Assembly: GCA_016839765.1 (NCBI GenBank)
Contig: JAEOTP010000024.1
Location: 1 to 36,235, forward strand
Direction: 5' to 3'
DNA: 36,235 bases
Source: Promethearchaeota archaeon
GTDB taxonomy: Archaea; Asgardarchaeota; Lokiarchaeia; Sigyniarchaeales; SOKP01
Positions 1-8,532 of the stretch are shown here, piece by piece. The stretch's first letter is position 1, and every line of letters begins with the position of its first letter. A program made the translations under genes and the position numbers. The notes under the pieces are model-generated. The model ran no database searches. It was not told the origin of the DNA and saw only the letters and a program-made list of their open reading frames with translations.

Positions 1-1183
1 TCTCGTCAATGGACTTTACGCCCACTAACCCGTTTCCCAAAGTCGGCGGTGCCAGCAGTTTCGGAGTTTAAGAGCTAAGCGAGGAATTTCTTCCCCTTAC
101 TTCACAATTAGTGCTCTACGCCACTGGCGACCTCGTTTGAGACTTGGCTGATACCAACTTCGGGGAGAACCAGCTATCACCGGTCTAGATTAGCCTTTTG
201 CTCCTATACCCAATTCATCCAAGCGAATTGCACGTCAGCACTGGTGCAGACCTCCATCACCCTTTCGAGTGACTTCATCTTGCCCAGGAATAGATCGACC
301 GGCTTCGGGTATTATAACAGTGACTCTTGGCCCTTTTAGACCATTCTTCTGGCTTAATCCCTTAGAAGGTTTCACTACGTCCTTTTGGAGCGGCTGAACC
401 GCTCCTTAGTACGCAGATCTACCTAATGTGATAATTAAGTTGTAAGAATATTGGTTTCCCTTTGCCTTCGCGCCGTTAGACGCTTAAGCTCGCCACTACT
501 ATAAACTCCCTGGCCAATGATTCCAGACTGATGATGCAACCCTAGTCCTCTACATTCTGATGTTCTGTCACCAGAACTCATTCACGCAGAATCTGTCCTT
601 TCAGGCCGCATCCTTACTAAACTATTTGGTTTCAAGCGCTTTTCACGACCCTTCCGGGTTTCTTTTCATCTTTAGCTCGCGCTACTATTTCGCTATCGGT
701 CTTGGGACATATTTAGATTTGCCAGCGTGTATCTGGCACGTTCGTACGAGAAAACCATCCCGCACTACTCAGGATACCACGCAGCAGCCTTCCAAATTGC
801 GGTTACGCGGCTGTCACGCTCTATGGCTCAACATTCCAGGAGTATTCACCTTCTTTGGAGAGGCCGTACGAGGTCCGTACACCACATTTCCACTAGGTTT
901 CCCTAGGGATTCGGTTTGATCTATTCCGCTTTCGCTCGCCGTTACTCACGGAATCACTGTTGTTTTCTTTTCCTCCTGGTACTAAAATGTTTTACTTCCC
1001 AGGGTTCCCCTTCCCTGCCGGGAATCTTGCAGATTATTAGGCTGCAAGTGGATGTCCTATTCGAGAATCTCGGGGTCAATGTCTACATGCGACTAACCCG
1101 AGCTTATCGCAGCTTGTCACGCTCTTCATCGGTGCCCAAGCCAAGATATCCACCAAATAGCGGAGGCGTATTGGCGTCTACTT
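1..1183 (-). rRNA. 23S rRNA gene, 5' part (truncated by the window edge)
   Basis: The reverse complement reads as the 5' third of an archaeal large-subunit rRNA. Near the 5' end it shows the universal GGTGGAT element (about 1150-1160 in window coordinates), followed by a GATGAAG...GCTGCGATAAGC block. Further in lies the domain II block around 165-205 containing GATAGCTGGTTCTC. The 3' remainder lies beyond position 1. The mature 5' end is placed near 1183 by comparison with archaeal 23S starts, accurate to several bases. No 16S gene lies upstream within the window: the next gene is a protein gene on the opposite strand at 1768. The 23S transcript is therefore probably not preceded by a linked 16S. 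Open frames of 90-120 codons inside this stretch are not genes. Confidence 0.95.
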
Positions 1184-1185
1184 AA

Positions 1186-1767
1186 GGAAAGATTCAGATT
1201 GCTTGCACTAAGGCTTGTGTATTTAGAGACGATAATATATAAAATTAATATCGAGACGATATTTGGTTACTATATATGAGGAGTATGTTCCTATGAGCAC
1301 GAAACTTACTTATTGTCAGTGCTTGGCCCGGAATCCCTAAAACAACCAATGTATTGATTCCTTTAAGCATACATTTCCCGTAGCACCAGACATTTTGACT
1401 AAAGCCTTTCCTGGTGTACTTCCATGAAGCCGGTGCCTGCTATTGGTCATATATCATCAGTTTATGATGAGATATTTTTTCCAACCAATAACTTATCAAT
1501 GGAAAAAGATTTGTAATTTTATGATATACAGAAGTACCATCGACGAAATATAAGAATAATTTCTTAATTAAAAATTTTATGGTCAAAATTAATAAATTTT
1601 AAAAGTATATCATATAGATTTTAGATTTAGAATTAAACAATAATTTTAAAAATTTAATATCTCCGAAGTCTGAAAAAGGATGATAAATTTTAATAAAAAT
1701 TAGGAAATAGTTTGCTATTACCCAAGTAGATTGATAAAATGATACAACCTAACTTAAAATATAAAAA
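1186..1767. other. Intergenic stretch with a GC-richer hairpin-rich island (23S leader, or IS200/IS605 end remnant)
   Basis: This 582-base gap has no convincing protein gene. Roughly 1290-1450 is clearly richer in G and C than the surrounding AT-rich DNA and holds several inverted repeats. One is a 9-bp stem with one bulged base (1380-1389 with 1411-1419), one a 7-bp stem (1348-1354 with 1369-1375), and one a long near-perfect hairpin (about 1443-1488). These features suggest a structured RNA on the minus strand. It could be the 23S precursor leader. On the minus strand a 37-codon frame (1450-1337) has a tail resembling the loose C-terminal pattern of TnpB proteins (TPG, SG, then a late KE pair), so an IS200/IS605 right-end remnant is an alternative. 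From about 1500 to 1767 the DNA is very AT-rich and should contain the promoters of both flanking genes, but I cannot assign a specific box. Confidence 0.4.
1443..1488. repeat. Near-perfect inverted repeat (hairpin)
   Basis: The outer arms ATTGGT and ACCAAT and the inner arms ATATATCATCA and TGATGAGATAT pair around a short loop. There is one mismatch in the inner stem and an unpaired T-rich stretch on one side. It lies upstream of the minus-strand 23S gene. It could be part of the pre-rRNA leader or the edge of a small mobile-element remnant. The pairing is seen directly; the role is unknown. Confidence 0.5.
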
Positions 1768-2646
1768 GTGAATATTTTGAAAGAAAAAATATTAATTGGA
1801 ACCTCTGGGTGGAGTTATGATGAATGGATTGGACCTTTTTATCCTCAAGGATTAACTAAAAAAGATTTTCTGTCATACTACTCTCAAATTTTTTATACAA
1901 ACGAAATTAATACTACATTCTATAATATACCTTCCCGTTATATAGTGGAGAGTTGGGTTAAGAAAACTCCTAAAGATTTTCTTTTTACGGCAAAGATTCC
2001 TCAAATTATTACCCATGAAAAAAAACTGGACATTGATGAATGTTTAAATGATTTAGATTATTTTTTAAAAGTTATGAATCCATTAATAGAATCCTCAAAA
2101 TTGTTAGCTTTTTTAATACAATTACCTCCTTCATTTACTAAGGATAAACATTTTACTAATTTAAAAGAGTTCATTGCAAATTGGCCTGAAGATTATAAAC
2201 GAGAGAATTACTACCTAGCTATTGAATTTAGAGATAGATCATGGATGCATGATGAAATTTTTACTTATTTAAAACAGAAATCATTAACGTATTGTGCTGT
2301 AATTGAACCATTATTACCACCCCGTATGGATATTACTAATGCTGAATTTGCCTATATTCGATTTCACGGATATGGTAAGGATATTTGGTTCGATTATTTT
2401 TTTAAAGAAGAGGAAATAAAGAATTGGGCAATTTCTATTAAAGATGTAATAAATCAGACACCTAATATTGGTATTTATTTTAACAATCATTTTTCTGGAT
2501 ATGCAGCAAAAAATTCATTAATGATGATGAGAGAATTAAATCTTAAGCCAAGAAATACACCAAATGATATTAGTATTTTAGACATCAAGAAAAAATCAGG
2601 TTCACTACCTAAGGGTCAATTAGGCCTCGACAAATTTTTAAAATAA
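1768..2646 (+). CDS. DUF72 (YecE-like) family protein
   Basis: The 292-residue protein opens with the family signature IGTSGWSY (about residues 10-17), followed by W..FYP and NTTFY blocks. It has central AIEFRDRSW and C-terminal IYFNNHFSGYAAKNS motifs, all typical of DUF72 TIM-barrel proteins. The length is normal or slightly long for the family. The biochemical role of DUF72 proteins is not established; a barrel-type enzyme fold is what is known. The start is GTG, immediately after an A-rich stretch. The next gene, ketopantoate reductase, begins 22 bases downstream on the same strand, so the two are probably co-transcribed. The assignment to the family is secure; any function is not. Confidence 0.9.
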   Translation: MNILKEKILIGTSGWSYDEWIGPFYPQGLTKKDFLSYYSQIFYTNEINTTFYNIPSRYIVESWVKKTPKDFLFTAKIPQIITHEKKLDIDECLNDLDYFLKVMNPLIESSKLLAFLIQLPPSFTKDKHFTNLKEFIANWPEDYKRENYYLAIEFRDRSWMHDEIFTYLKQKSLTYCAVIEPLLPPRMDITNAEFAYIRFHGYGKDIWFDYFFKEEEIKNWAISIKDVINQTPNIGIYFNNHFSGYAAKNSLMMMRELNLKPRNTPNDISILDIKKKSGSLPKGQLGLDKFLK

Positions 2647-2668
2647 AATTAAGTTATTCAAGTTATTC

Positions 2669-3658
2669 ATGGATCAAAAAAAAATTAAAATTGGATTTAT
2701 TGGGGCAGGTTCTATTGGTAGTTTATTTGGTGGATATTTAGCAGCAATTCAATCTAAAAATTATTTACTAGAAGTAATCTTTTTCTGTAAAGAAGATCAT
2801 GCTAAAATGTTAAACAAAAATGGTCTTAAAATTGATCTTAAGGGTTCTGTTCGTATCGTAGATAATATAAAAGCTTTTAAAAATCTTGAAGATTATTTTA
2901 ATAGCCAAATGGATAAAAGCAATGGATTCGATTTTATTTTTCTTACAACAAAAACTTATGATATTGAAAATGCTTTATTTCAATATATGGATCTAATAGA
3001 GGAATGTAAATGGTTGGTTATTTTACAAAATGGAATTGGAAATGAAGATAATATAAAAAAATATTGTGACAAAACTAAACTAGTAAGAATTATCACATCT
3101 CACGGCGCATTATTGAAAAACCCAGGTTATGTTTATCACAAGGGGACAGGCTTTACATATATTGGATTTCCCTTTCAGGATTTAAAAAAATTAAGTAGAG
3201 GGGAATATCAAGATGCTCGCTATTTACTTGAAACAATTTTAAAATTAGCTGGCATTGAAAGTTCGTTTGTTGAAAATATTATTGAAAAATCATGGGAAAA
3301 AGCGTTTATTAATATCGGTATTAATGCTCTTGGAGCTTTAACACGCTTAAAAAACGGAAGATTGTTAGAAAGTAAAGGATTAAGGAGGATTATGGCAGAA
3401 GCCGTTAAAGAAGCTCTAAAAATCGCGGAATTAAAAGAAATCGAACTTTCCAATGAAGATTTTATTGAATTAACCTTTTCTGTAGCAAAAGAAACATACA
3501 ATAATAAAAATTCAATGTTGCAGGATGTGATAAAAGGTAAAAAGACTGAAATTGATTTTATGAATGGAAAAATCGTTGAATATGCGAGAGAATTAGGGTT
3601 GGAAGTTCCTATTAATGAAATCTTAACAAACTTAATAAAGGGTTTAGAGGAGTCTTAA
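2669..3658 (+). CDS. panE: Ketopantoate reductase (2-dehydropantoate 2-reductase, ApbA/PanE family)
   Basis: This enzyme reduces 2-dehydropantoate to pantoate with NAD(P)H in coenzyme A synthesis. The N-terminal Rossmann fold shows GxGxxG at residues 12-17 (GAGSIG). The ILQNGIGNE block around residues 117-125 and the C-terminal K...N...NALGALT helix are ApbA/PanE hallmarks. Its 329 residues are somewhat more than the usual 290-310. It follows the DUF72 gene by 22 bases and converges with the acetyltransferase gene after a 10-base gap. Pantoate kinase (27553) and phosphopantothenate synthetase (4291) in the same window complete the specifically archaeal branch of CoA synthesis. Some ApbA-family members act on other 2-keto acids, but the presence of the other CoA genes favours this role. 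Confidence 0.88.
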   Translation: MDQKKIKIGFIGAGSIGSLFGGYLAAIQSKNYLLEVIFFCKEDHAKMLNKNGLKIDLKGSVRIVDNIKAFKNLEDYFNSQMDKSNGFDFIFLTTKTYDIENALFQYMDLIEECKWLVILQNGIGNEDNIKKYCDKTKLVRIITSHGALLKNPGYVYHKGTGFTYIGFPFQDLKKLSRGEYQDARYLLETILKLAGIESSFVENIIEKSWEKAFINIGINALGALTRLKNGRLLESKGLRRIMAEAVKEALKIAELKEIELSNEDFIELTFSVAKETYNNKNSMLQDVIKGKKTEIDFMNGKIVEYARELGLEVPINEILTNLIKGLEES

Positions 3659-3668
3659 AGAGAAAAAT

Positions 3669-4193
3669 TTATGCTTTTAAAGTCATATAATAAGCATTTT
3701 CTCCATCTCGATAATACTTATTTTTTATACTATGAGTTTTAAACTTAAATTTCTTATATAAACTTATCGCGAGGTAATTACTTACTCTCACTTCCAGTAC
3801 AAATTCATCAATATTATGGTTTTTTACTTTTAGCATTGATTTATTTAATAACGCTGAAGCAATTCCTAATCTCCTATAATTTTTTAAAACAGCTATCGAG
3901 ACTAAGTGCCCTTTATTTGTAAATTCTAGATTGTATTTTGAGGGTAGTTTTTCAACTCTCCACATAATGTAACCAATTACTTTCTCACTAGAATTACACG
4001 CTACTAAAAAGGAATCAGCATAGTTGTCAAGAATACTTTTATAGAAAAAATAGGGATAATCTTCGGGTAATTCTTTCTCATTTACCTCAATCACTCCCTC
4101 TAAATCTTCTAATGTGCATCTTCTGATTATGATTGAATCGTTATCAGTGAAAATATTGAAATATTTAGTCTGTGTATCTTTATCAGTACCCAT
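3669..4193 (-). CDS. GNAT N-acetyltransferase, RimI/Ard1-like (protein N-terminal acetylation)
   Basis: This single-domain 174-residue GNAT protein has the acetyl-CoA-binding motif A as RRLGIA (residues 107-112), preceded by a strand ending in LVSIAV. It has NYLAISLY (139-146) and the tail YYRDGENAYYM (160-170), which match archaeal Ard1/RimI and eukaryotic Naa10 catalytic subunits. It would transfer acetyl groups to protein N-termini in the cytoplasm. The first 20 residues are not part of the fold. A TATA-like element (4231-4239) lies about 38 bases upstream, so it probably has its own promoter. Family assignment is firm; substrate range is inferred. Confidence 0.85.
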   Translation of the reverse strand: MGTDKDTQTKYFNIFTDNDSIIIRRCTLEDLEGVIEVNEKELPEDYPYFFYKSILDNYADSFLVACNSSEKVIGYIMWRVEKLPSKYNLEFTNKGHLVSIAVLKNYRRLGIASALLNKSMLKVKNHNIDEFVLEVRVSNYLAISLYKKFKFKTHSIKNKYYRDGENAYYMTLKA

Positions 4194-4230
4194 CTTTAGT
4201 ATTACTCGTGCTTTAATTGTAAAAATTTAG

Positions 4231-4239
4231 CTATATAAG
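4231..4239 (-). promoter_or_regulatory. TATA box for the acetyltransferase gene
   Basis: On the minus strand this reads CTTATATAG. It lies about 38 bases before the ATG at 4193, which would place transcription start roughly 10-15 bases ahead of the start codon. Spacing and composition fit an archaeal TBP site; no experimental support. Confidence 0.45.
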
Positions 4240-4290
4240 ATATTATTTTAGGACTTTTTAAGCTTTTTTAATTGAAAAACAATTTTAAAT

Positions 4291-5094
4291 TTAATCTTTC
4301 AGAATCTTAAATGCTTCTTTCTTTTGTTTTTCAATATGCTTAATTATTAAATCAAGAGCATCTTGTATATTTTTTTTATTATTAAATAGCTTGATTATTT
4401 TTTGAAGTTCTCCTTTTTTTAATTTTTTTTGTTTTTTTGCAATTTCTATCATTTTTGGTAAGACTCTGACGATATTATCTACAATAGTAATGTCTGCCCA
4501 GATTGATGTTCTACTTATTGGATTCAAATCAACTGCAATAACTTTTTTACCCAATTTTTTTAAAGCTTCTGTTCTATCACCGTCTTCTAATGGAACAAAT
4601 ACAACATCTGCTAGTTTAATTCCATGAGGATCCACTTTTCTGCGATTACTGGAAAGTTCCTGAATTTCAATCATTATATCCTCTTTAATTCCAAGAATAT
4701 TCTTTGCTCCCGCATTTTCTAATAATGCTTTAATAGCTTCAATTCTTCCTTCTTTTGCATAAAATAAATTCACTTCTAATTGTGCATTCGCAACATTTGA
4801 AAAATTTACTAATTCTTTAGCGCATAATGCGGCTGTATTACCATTTACACTTATTACTGGATGTTTAGCTAGTAGTAGTAGAGCTACTGCAGCCTCTATT
4901 GCTTTTTTCGCGTTTTCATTAGTTTTTTCTCCGAAAATATAATCAAAACATTCTCCTCTACCATGTGCGATAAGACCTGCTTCTGCTACGATCAGTTTTT
5001 CCATTCCTTCAATAATTTTATGACGGTATTTAAGACTTAGATAACGTGGATGATCTTCTGGTATTTCATGATAAAAATTTTCGTTTGGACTCAT
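4291..5094 (-). CDS. 4-phosphopantoate--beta-alanine ligase (archaeal phosphopantothenate synthetase, COG1701)
   Basis: This 267-residue protein of the former DUF137 family condenses 4-phosphopantoate with beta-alanine using ATP to give 4'-phosphopantothenate, the archaeal alternative to bacterial PanC/CoaA order. Diagnostic segments are the N-terminal EDHPRYLSLKYR, then AHGRGECFDYIFGE (about residues 43-56), SVNGNTAAL, VDPHGIKLADVV and VAVDLNPISRTS. The family is typically about 250-265 residues, so it is complete. A basic, Lys-rich C-terminal tail of about 40 residues follows the conserved domain. It is divergent from the aRF1 gene and has a clear TATA-like box at 5121-5130. Together with pantoate kinase (27553) it defines the archaeal pathway. 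Confidence 0.92.
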   Translation of the reverse strand: MSPNENFYHEIPEDHPRYLSLKYRHKIIEGMEKLIVAEAGLIAHGRGECFDYIFGEKTNENAKKAIEAAVALLLLAKHPVISVNGNTAALCAKELVNFSNVANAQLEVNLFYAKEGRIEAIKALLENAGAKNILGIKEDIMIEIQELSSNRRKVDPHGIKLADVVFVPLEDGDRTEALKKLGKKVIAVDLNPISRTSIWADITIVDNIVRVLPKMIEIAKKQKKLKKGELQKIIKLFNNKKNIQDALDLIIKHIEKQKKEAFKILKD

Positions 5095-5120
5095 AATTTC
5101 GAGTTTCAGAAATTTTAGTA

Positions 5121-5130
5121 TTTTATATAG
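5121..5130 (-). promoter_or_regulatory. TATA box for the phosphopantothenate synthetase gene
   Basis: On the minus strand this reads CTATATAAAA, a textbook archaeal TATA element, 27-36 bases ahead of the ATG at 5094. That spacing predicts a transcript with almost no 5' leader. It lies in the 94-base divergent gap shared with the aRF1 gene. Confidence 0.6.
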
Positions 5131-5188
5131 TTTAAAATAAAGAAAAACTATTAATTTTTTGTATCTTTTAATATTTTAGTTGATAAAT

Positions 5189-6463
5189 ATGAGTTCGGTT
5201 GTTGAAATGAAAAGTAACGACTTACAGATTTATAAAACTAAAAAATTATTAGATTATTTAAAAGGTAAAAAAGGTTTTCATACTGAGTTGGTATCGTTAT
5301 ATATTCCTCACGATAGAAAAATTTCAGATGTGACTAATTATCTGAAAAATGAAGTTAGTGAAAGTCAAAATATTAAATCAAAATTAACCAGAAAAAATGT
5401 ACTTGATAGTATTGCAAGTCTTTTAGGCCAATTAAAAAATGTAGATTCCAGTCCAGAAAATGGAGTAATCATGTTTTCTGGAGCAATCCCCCAAAACAAT
5501 ACTCCAGGTACAGAGAAAAATGAGTTATATATTGTAGATCCCCCAGAAAAAGTTAAAACATTTAGGTATCACTGTGCAAGTCAATTTTTATTATGGCCTC
5601 TAGAAGAAATGCTTGTGCCAAAGGATACTTATGGTCTTCTTGTTATCGGAAGACAAGAATCTGCTGTTGGTTACGTAAAAGGAAATCATGTTGAGATTGT
5701 TAGAGAATTTACCTCAGGAATTCACAGTAAGCATAGAGCAGGAGGTCAATCCCAGAAAAGGTTTGAAAGATTAATTGAAGAGGGGGAAAAACAATTCTAT
5801 AGGAGAATATCTGACGAAATTAATGAACTCTTTTTAGAAATGGAAGATTTAAGGGGGATTTTTATCGGAGGGCCGGGCCCATCGAAAGAAAAGTTTGTAA
5901 ATGATGAAAGTATGGATTATAGATTAAGGGAGAAAATATTAGATGTAGTTGATCTTGGATATGGAGGATCTGAGGGAATTCGTGCGCTTATTAATAAAGT
6001 CAAAGATAAAATTCAAGATGTAAAGTATATTCGTGAAAAACAAGTTATGCAAAGATTCATGAAAGAAATTGCTAATGATACTGGAATGGCAACTTATGGT
6101 CTTGAAGATGTACAGAAAGCATTAAATATGGGTGCTGTTGATACCTTAATACTCTCTGAAAAATTAGATACTTATAAAGTTAGGATAGAATGTTCTAATT
6201 GTGGTTATATTGAAAATCGTAACACAAGTGAACAGAATATTGCTAATTTAGAGTCTTCTATACAAGAAGAAAGTTGTCCGAAATGTAATTCAAATACCTT
6301 TAATATGACTGATAACATATCGATGATAGAAGAACTTGGGGGTATTGCAAATACAATGGGAACAGAAATAGATATTATTTCTTCTGAAACTGAAGAAGGA
6401 GAAATGTTACATAGCACTTTTGGAGGTATTGTAGCTATTTTGCGTTTTAAACTTAACTATTAA
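5189..6463 (+). CDS. prf1: Peptide chain release factor aRF1
   Basis: This class-I release factor recognises all three stop codons and triggers peptide release on the ribosome. The codon-recognition NIKS motif is at residues 61-64, the catalytic GGQ at 185-187 (in HRAGGQSQKR), and a C-terminal zinc-binding set CxxC...CxxC at 335, 338, 363 and 366. Order and length (424 residues) match archaeal aRF1/eukaryotic eRF1. The start is taken at ATG 5189 (MSSVVEM); an in-frame TTG three codons upstream is less likely. The Get3 gene follows 78 bases downstream. Function is certain on family grounds. Confidence 0.97.
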   Translation: MSSVVEMKSNDLQIYKTKKLLDYLKGKKGFHTELVSLYIPHDRKISDVTNYLKNEVSESQNIKSKLTRKNVLDSIASLLGQLKNVDSSPENGVIMFSGAIPQNNTPGTEKNELYIVDPPEKVKTFRYHCASQFLLWPLEEMLVPKDTYGLLVIGRQESAVGYVKGNHVEIVREFTSGIHSKHRAGGQSQKRFERLIEEGEKQFYRRISDEINELFLEMEDLRGIFIGGPGPSKEKFVNDESMDYRLREKILDVVDLGYGGSEGIRALINKVKDKIQDVKYIREKQVMQRFMKEIANDTGMATYGLEDVQKALNMGAVDTLILSEKLDTYKVRIECSNCGYIENRNTSEQNIANLESSIQEESCPKCNSNTFNMTDNISMIEELGGIANTMGTEIDIISSETEEGEMLHSTFGGIVAILRFKLNY

Positions 6464-6541
6464 TCAAAATTTAAATTAAAAGGTTTCATTTTAATTAATT
6501 TTATAAAATTTTATGATGAATTAATTGGTAGATGATAAGTT

Positions 6542-7531
6542 TTGTTAAGAGATTTATTACTTAATTTAAAGATGATTATGTTTGGAGGGAAAGGAGGGGT
6601 AGGAAAAACCACTTGTGCTGCGAGTTCAGCAATTTGGGCTGCTGAACATGGACGAAAAACATTGATTATAAGTACTGATCCTGCTCATTCATTAGGAGAT
6701 AGTTTAGGAATGGAATTACCTCCTGGTGAACCTGTGCCTGTAAGGGGTGTTGAGAATTTAACTGCTTTGGAGATCAATCCTCAAGCAAAAATGGCAGAAA
6801 TTAAGAAATTAACTGAAGTAAATCCAATAGGAGATCTAGGGATGATGGGAGATATGATGCAAAGTATGTTAGATGGGATGGCAGGAGATACAGATGAAGG
6901 AGTATCGTTAAATCCTCCTGGTATTGATGAAACCTTAGCTTTTGGAAAAGTTTTAGAATTTATTGAGACAGAACATGATTATGATTTAATTATTTTCGAT
7001 ACTGCTCCGACTGGACATACGCTTAGATTATTAGGACTCCCAGAAACATTGTCTAGTTGGATTGGAAAAATTCTAAAATTAAGATTAAAATTAGGGCGAA
7101 TTTTTGGTAAATTTAAAAAATTATTTGGAGGAGGAGATGATCAACAAGATGATTCATTGGAGGTATTAGAAAGAATGAATAATGCTATAATAGATGCTAG
7201 AGAAGATTTAACCAATCCTAACGTAAATTCTTTTGTAATTGTTATGATTTCCGAAGAAATGGCAATAGCAGAAACAGGAAGATTATTAAATCAATTAATA
7301 AAGTATAGTATACCCAATTCAAATATTGTAATAAACCAATTATATCTGGATCCTTCTGAATTATGTGAATTTTGTAAGGCTCGTCGAGCTATGCAACAAA
7401 GAAATTTAAAAAAAATAAAAAGTATTTTTCAAGACAAACTAAATAAAAGCCTAATTGAAGTACCTTTATTTAAAGATGAAATAAGGGAATATAATATGTT
7501 AAAAGAATTTTCAAAACGTTTAATCAATTAA
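6542..7531 (+). CDS. Get3/ArsA-type ATPase (tail-anchored protein targeting factor)
   Basis: This P-loop ATPase of the ArsA/Get3 class has the deviant Walker A GGKGGVGKT at residues 15-23, STDPAHSLGDSL as switch I, and DTAPTGHTLRLL (about 153-164) as switch II. A methionine-rich helix region (about 82-113) resembles the client-binding area. A CxxC zinc pair at 275-278 (CEFC) is characteristic of Get3 dimers and absent from many bacterial ArsA proteins. There is only one ATPase half, 329 residues, as in Get3. It would capture C-terminal membrane anchors in the cytosol, as archaeal homologues have been reported to do. The TTG start fits the family's N-terminus; ATG 6572 is an alternative. Arsenite export is unlikely because no arsB/acr3 or arsenic-binding cysteine set is seen. 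Confidence 0.9.
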   Translation: MLRDLLLNLKMIMFGGKGGVGKTTCAASSAIWAAEHGRKTLIISTDPAHSLGDSLGMELPPGEPVPVRGVENLTALEINPQAKMAEIKKLTEVNPIGDLGMMGDMMQSMLDGMAGDTDEGVSLNPPGIDETLAFGKVLEFIETEHDYDLIIFDTAPTGHTLRLLGLPETLSSWIGKILKLRLKLGRIFGKFKKLFGGGDDQQDDSLEVLERMNNAIIDAREDLTNPNVNSFVIVMISEEMAIAETGRLLNQLIKYSIPNSNIVINQLYLDPSELCEFCKARRAMQQRNLKKIKSIFQDKLNKSLIEVPLFKDEIREYNMLKEFSKRLIN

Positions 7532-7532
7532 T

Positions 7533-8519
7533 CTAAACATTTAATTCTTTTTTTAAAGTGCAATATGTGCAGATTTTTGCAATTCCAGTGGGATAACCAC
7601 AAATATTACAACTACTATATTTTTCCTTTCCATAATGATTATATATTATTTCAGAAATTTCTAAAAATCCGTTTAACAAATTAAATTCAATTTCAGGGCT
7701 ATATCGCTTACAAGATTGAATGAATTCTAAAACTCTTCTTCTTATTATTGGATCGACTTCTCTATAAGGACAATGAGGCGAATAATAATCAAATTTCTTT
7801 GTTTTAGCATATATTAATATTTCTTCTTCAGGCAGTTTAAATAATGGAGTTATTTTTTTGATATAATACGTTCTTAAATCTTTGCTTTCATCTTTTAGTA
7901 TAAATTGGCTTCCAATTAAGTGTAATCTTTTATAAAGGATATTCATTAAAAATGTTTCTGCTACATCTGTTAAATTATGCCCCATTGCTAAAACAGTTCC
8001 ACCTAATTCTCTTGCTCCATCATTTAGTAGTCTTCTTCTTATTGTGGCACAATAATTACACGCGTATTTATAATCAGGTTGTTGCTTTTTTATTTTGATG
8101 ATCTCATTTAAAGTTAAACCAAATTTCTCTTTGAATGAAAGAATTTTATATTCGATATTATATTTTTTACAAAATTTTTTTGCTATTTCAATACTATTTT
8201 CTCTATAACCCTTAATTCCTTCATCTATAGTTAAAGCTATTATTGGGTTAGGTTCATGTACTCCTTTTTGAATTTTTATAAGATTATAAAGAAGTGTAAT
8301 TGAATCTTTTCCTCCAGATAAACCAACAACAATTTTATCGCTGGGGTCAAGCATGTTATATTTTGAAATAGTTTTTGCTATAATTTTTTCAATACTAATT
8401 TGAAAACAATCTGCACATAATAATTGTCCTGAATGTTTTCTAAAAGTTAGAGCTTTTTTCCCACAAAAAGAGCAATTTGATTTTCTTTCTTGTATTCTGA
8501 GATTTTTAATGTCGATCAC
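7533..8519 (-). CDS. tRNA 2-thiolation enzyme, TtuA/Ncs6 (CTU1) family
   Basis: This PP-loop ATP pyrophosphatase is predicted to thiolate uridine in tRNA. The zinc fingers bracket the enzyme: CSFC and CADC at the N-terminus, CNIC and CTYC at the C-terminus. The PP-loop is SGGKDS. Cysteines in ACNYC and SPHC match the three ligands of the catalytic 4Fe-4S cluster in TtuA. RRRLLNDGARELG and MGHNLTDVAETF are family blocks. I chose GTG 8519, 14 bases after the stop of the upstream protease gene. The longer frame starting at ATG 8564 would add 15 unrelated residues and overlap that gene by 32 bases. It ends one base after the Get3 stop, convergently. TtuA works on position 54 and Ncs6 on position 34; the sequence alone does not settle which. 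Confidence 0.9.
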   Translation of the reverse strand: MIDIKNLRIQERKSNCSFCGKKALTFRKHSGQLLCADCFQISIEKIIAKTISKYNMLDPSDKIVVGLSGGKDSITLLYNLIKIQKGVHEPNPIIALTIDEGIKGYRENSIEIAKKFCKKYNIEYKILSFKEKFGLTLNEIIKIKKQQPDYKYACNYCATIRRRLLNDGARELGGTVLAMGHNLTDVAETFLMNILYKRLHLIGSQFILKDESKDLRTYYIKKITPLFKLPEEEILIYAKTKKFDYYSPHCPYREVDPIIRRRVLEFIQSCKRYSPEIEFNLLNGFLEISEIIYNHYGKEKYSSCNICGYPTGIAKICTYCTLKKELNV

Positions 8520-8532
8520 TCTGATAAATGTA

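Noticed and set aside
560-1185. Two open frames of 119 and 89 codons on the plus strand
   Set aside because: They lie antisense inside the conserved 23S rRNA gene and have no protein-like features.
1464-1470. ATGATGA matching a C box of a C/D guide RNA
   Set aside because: No CTGA D box follows within a suitable distance on that strand, and the string is explained by the hairpin at 1443-1488.
6542-7531. Arsenite-transport ATPase ArsA
   Set aside because: Single ATPase half with the Get3-type CxxC and no arsenic-resistance neighbours.
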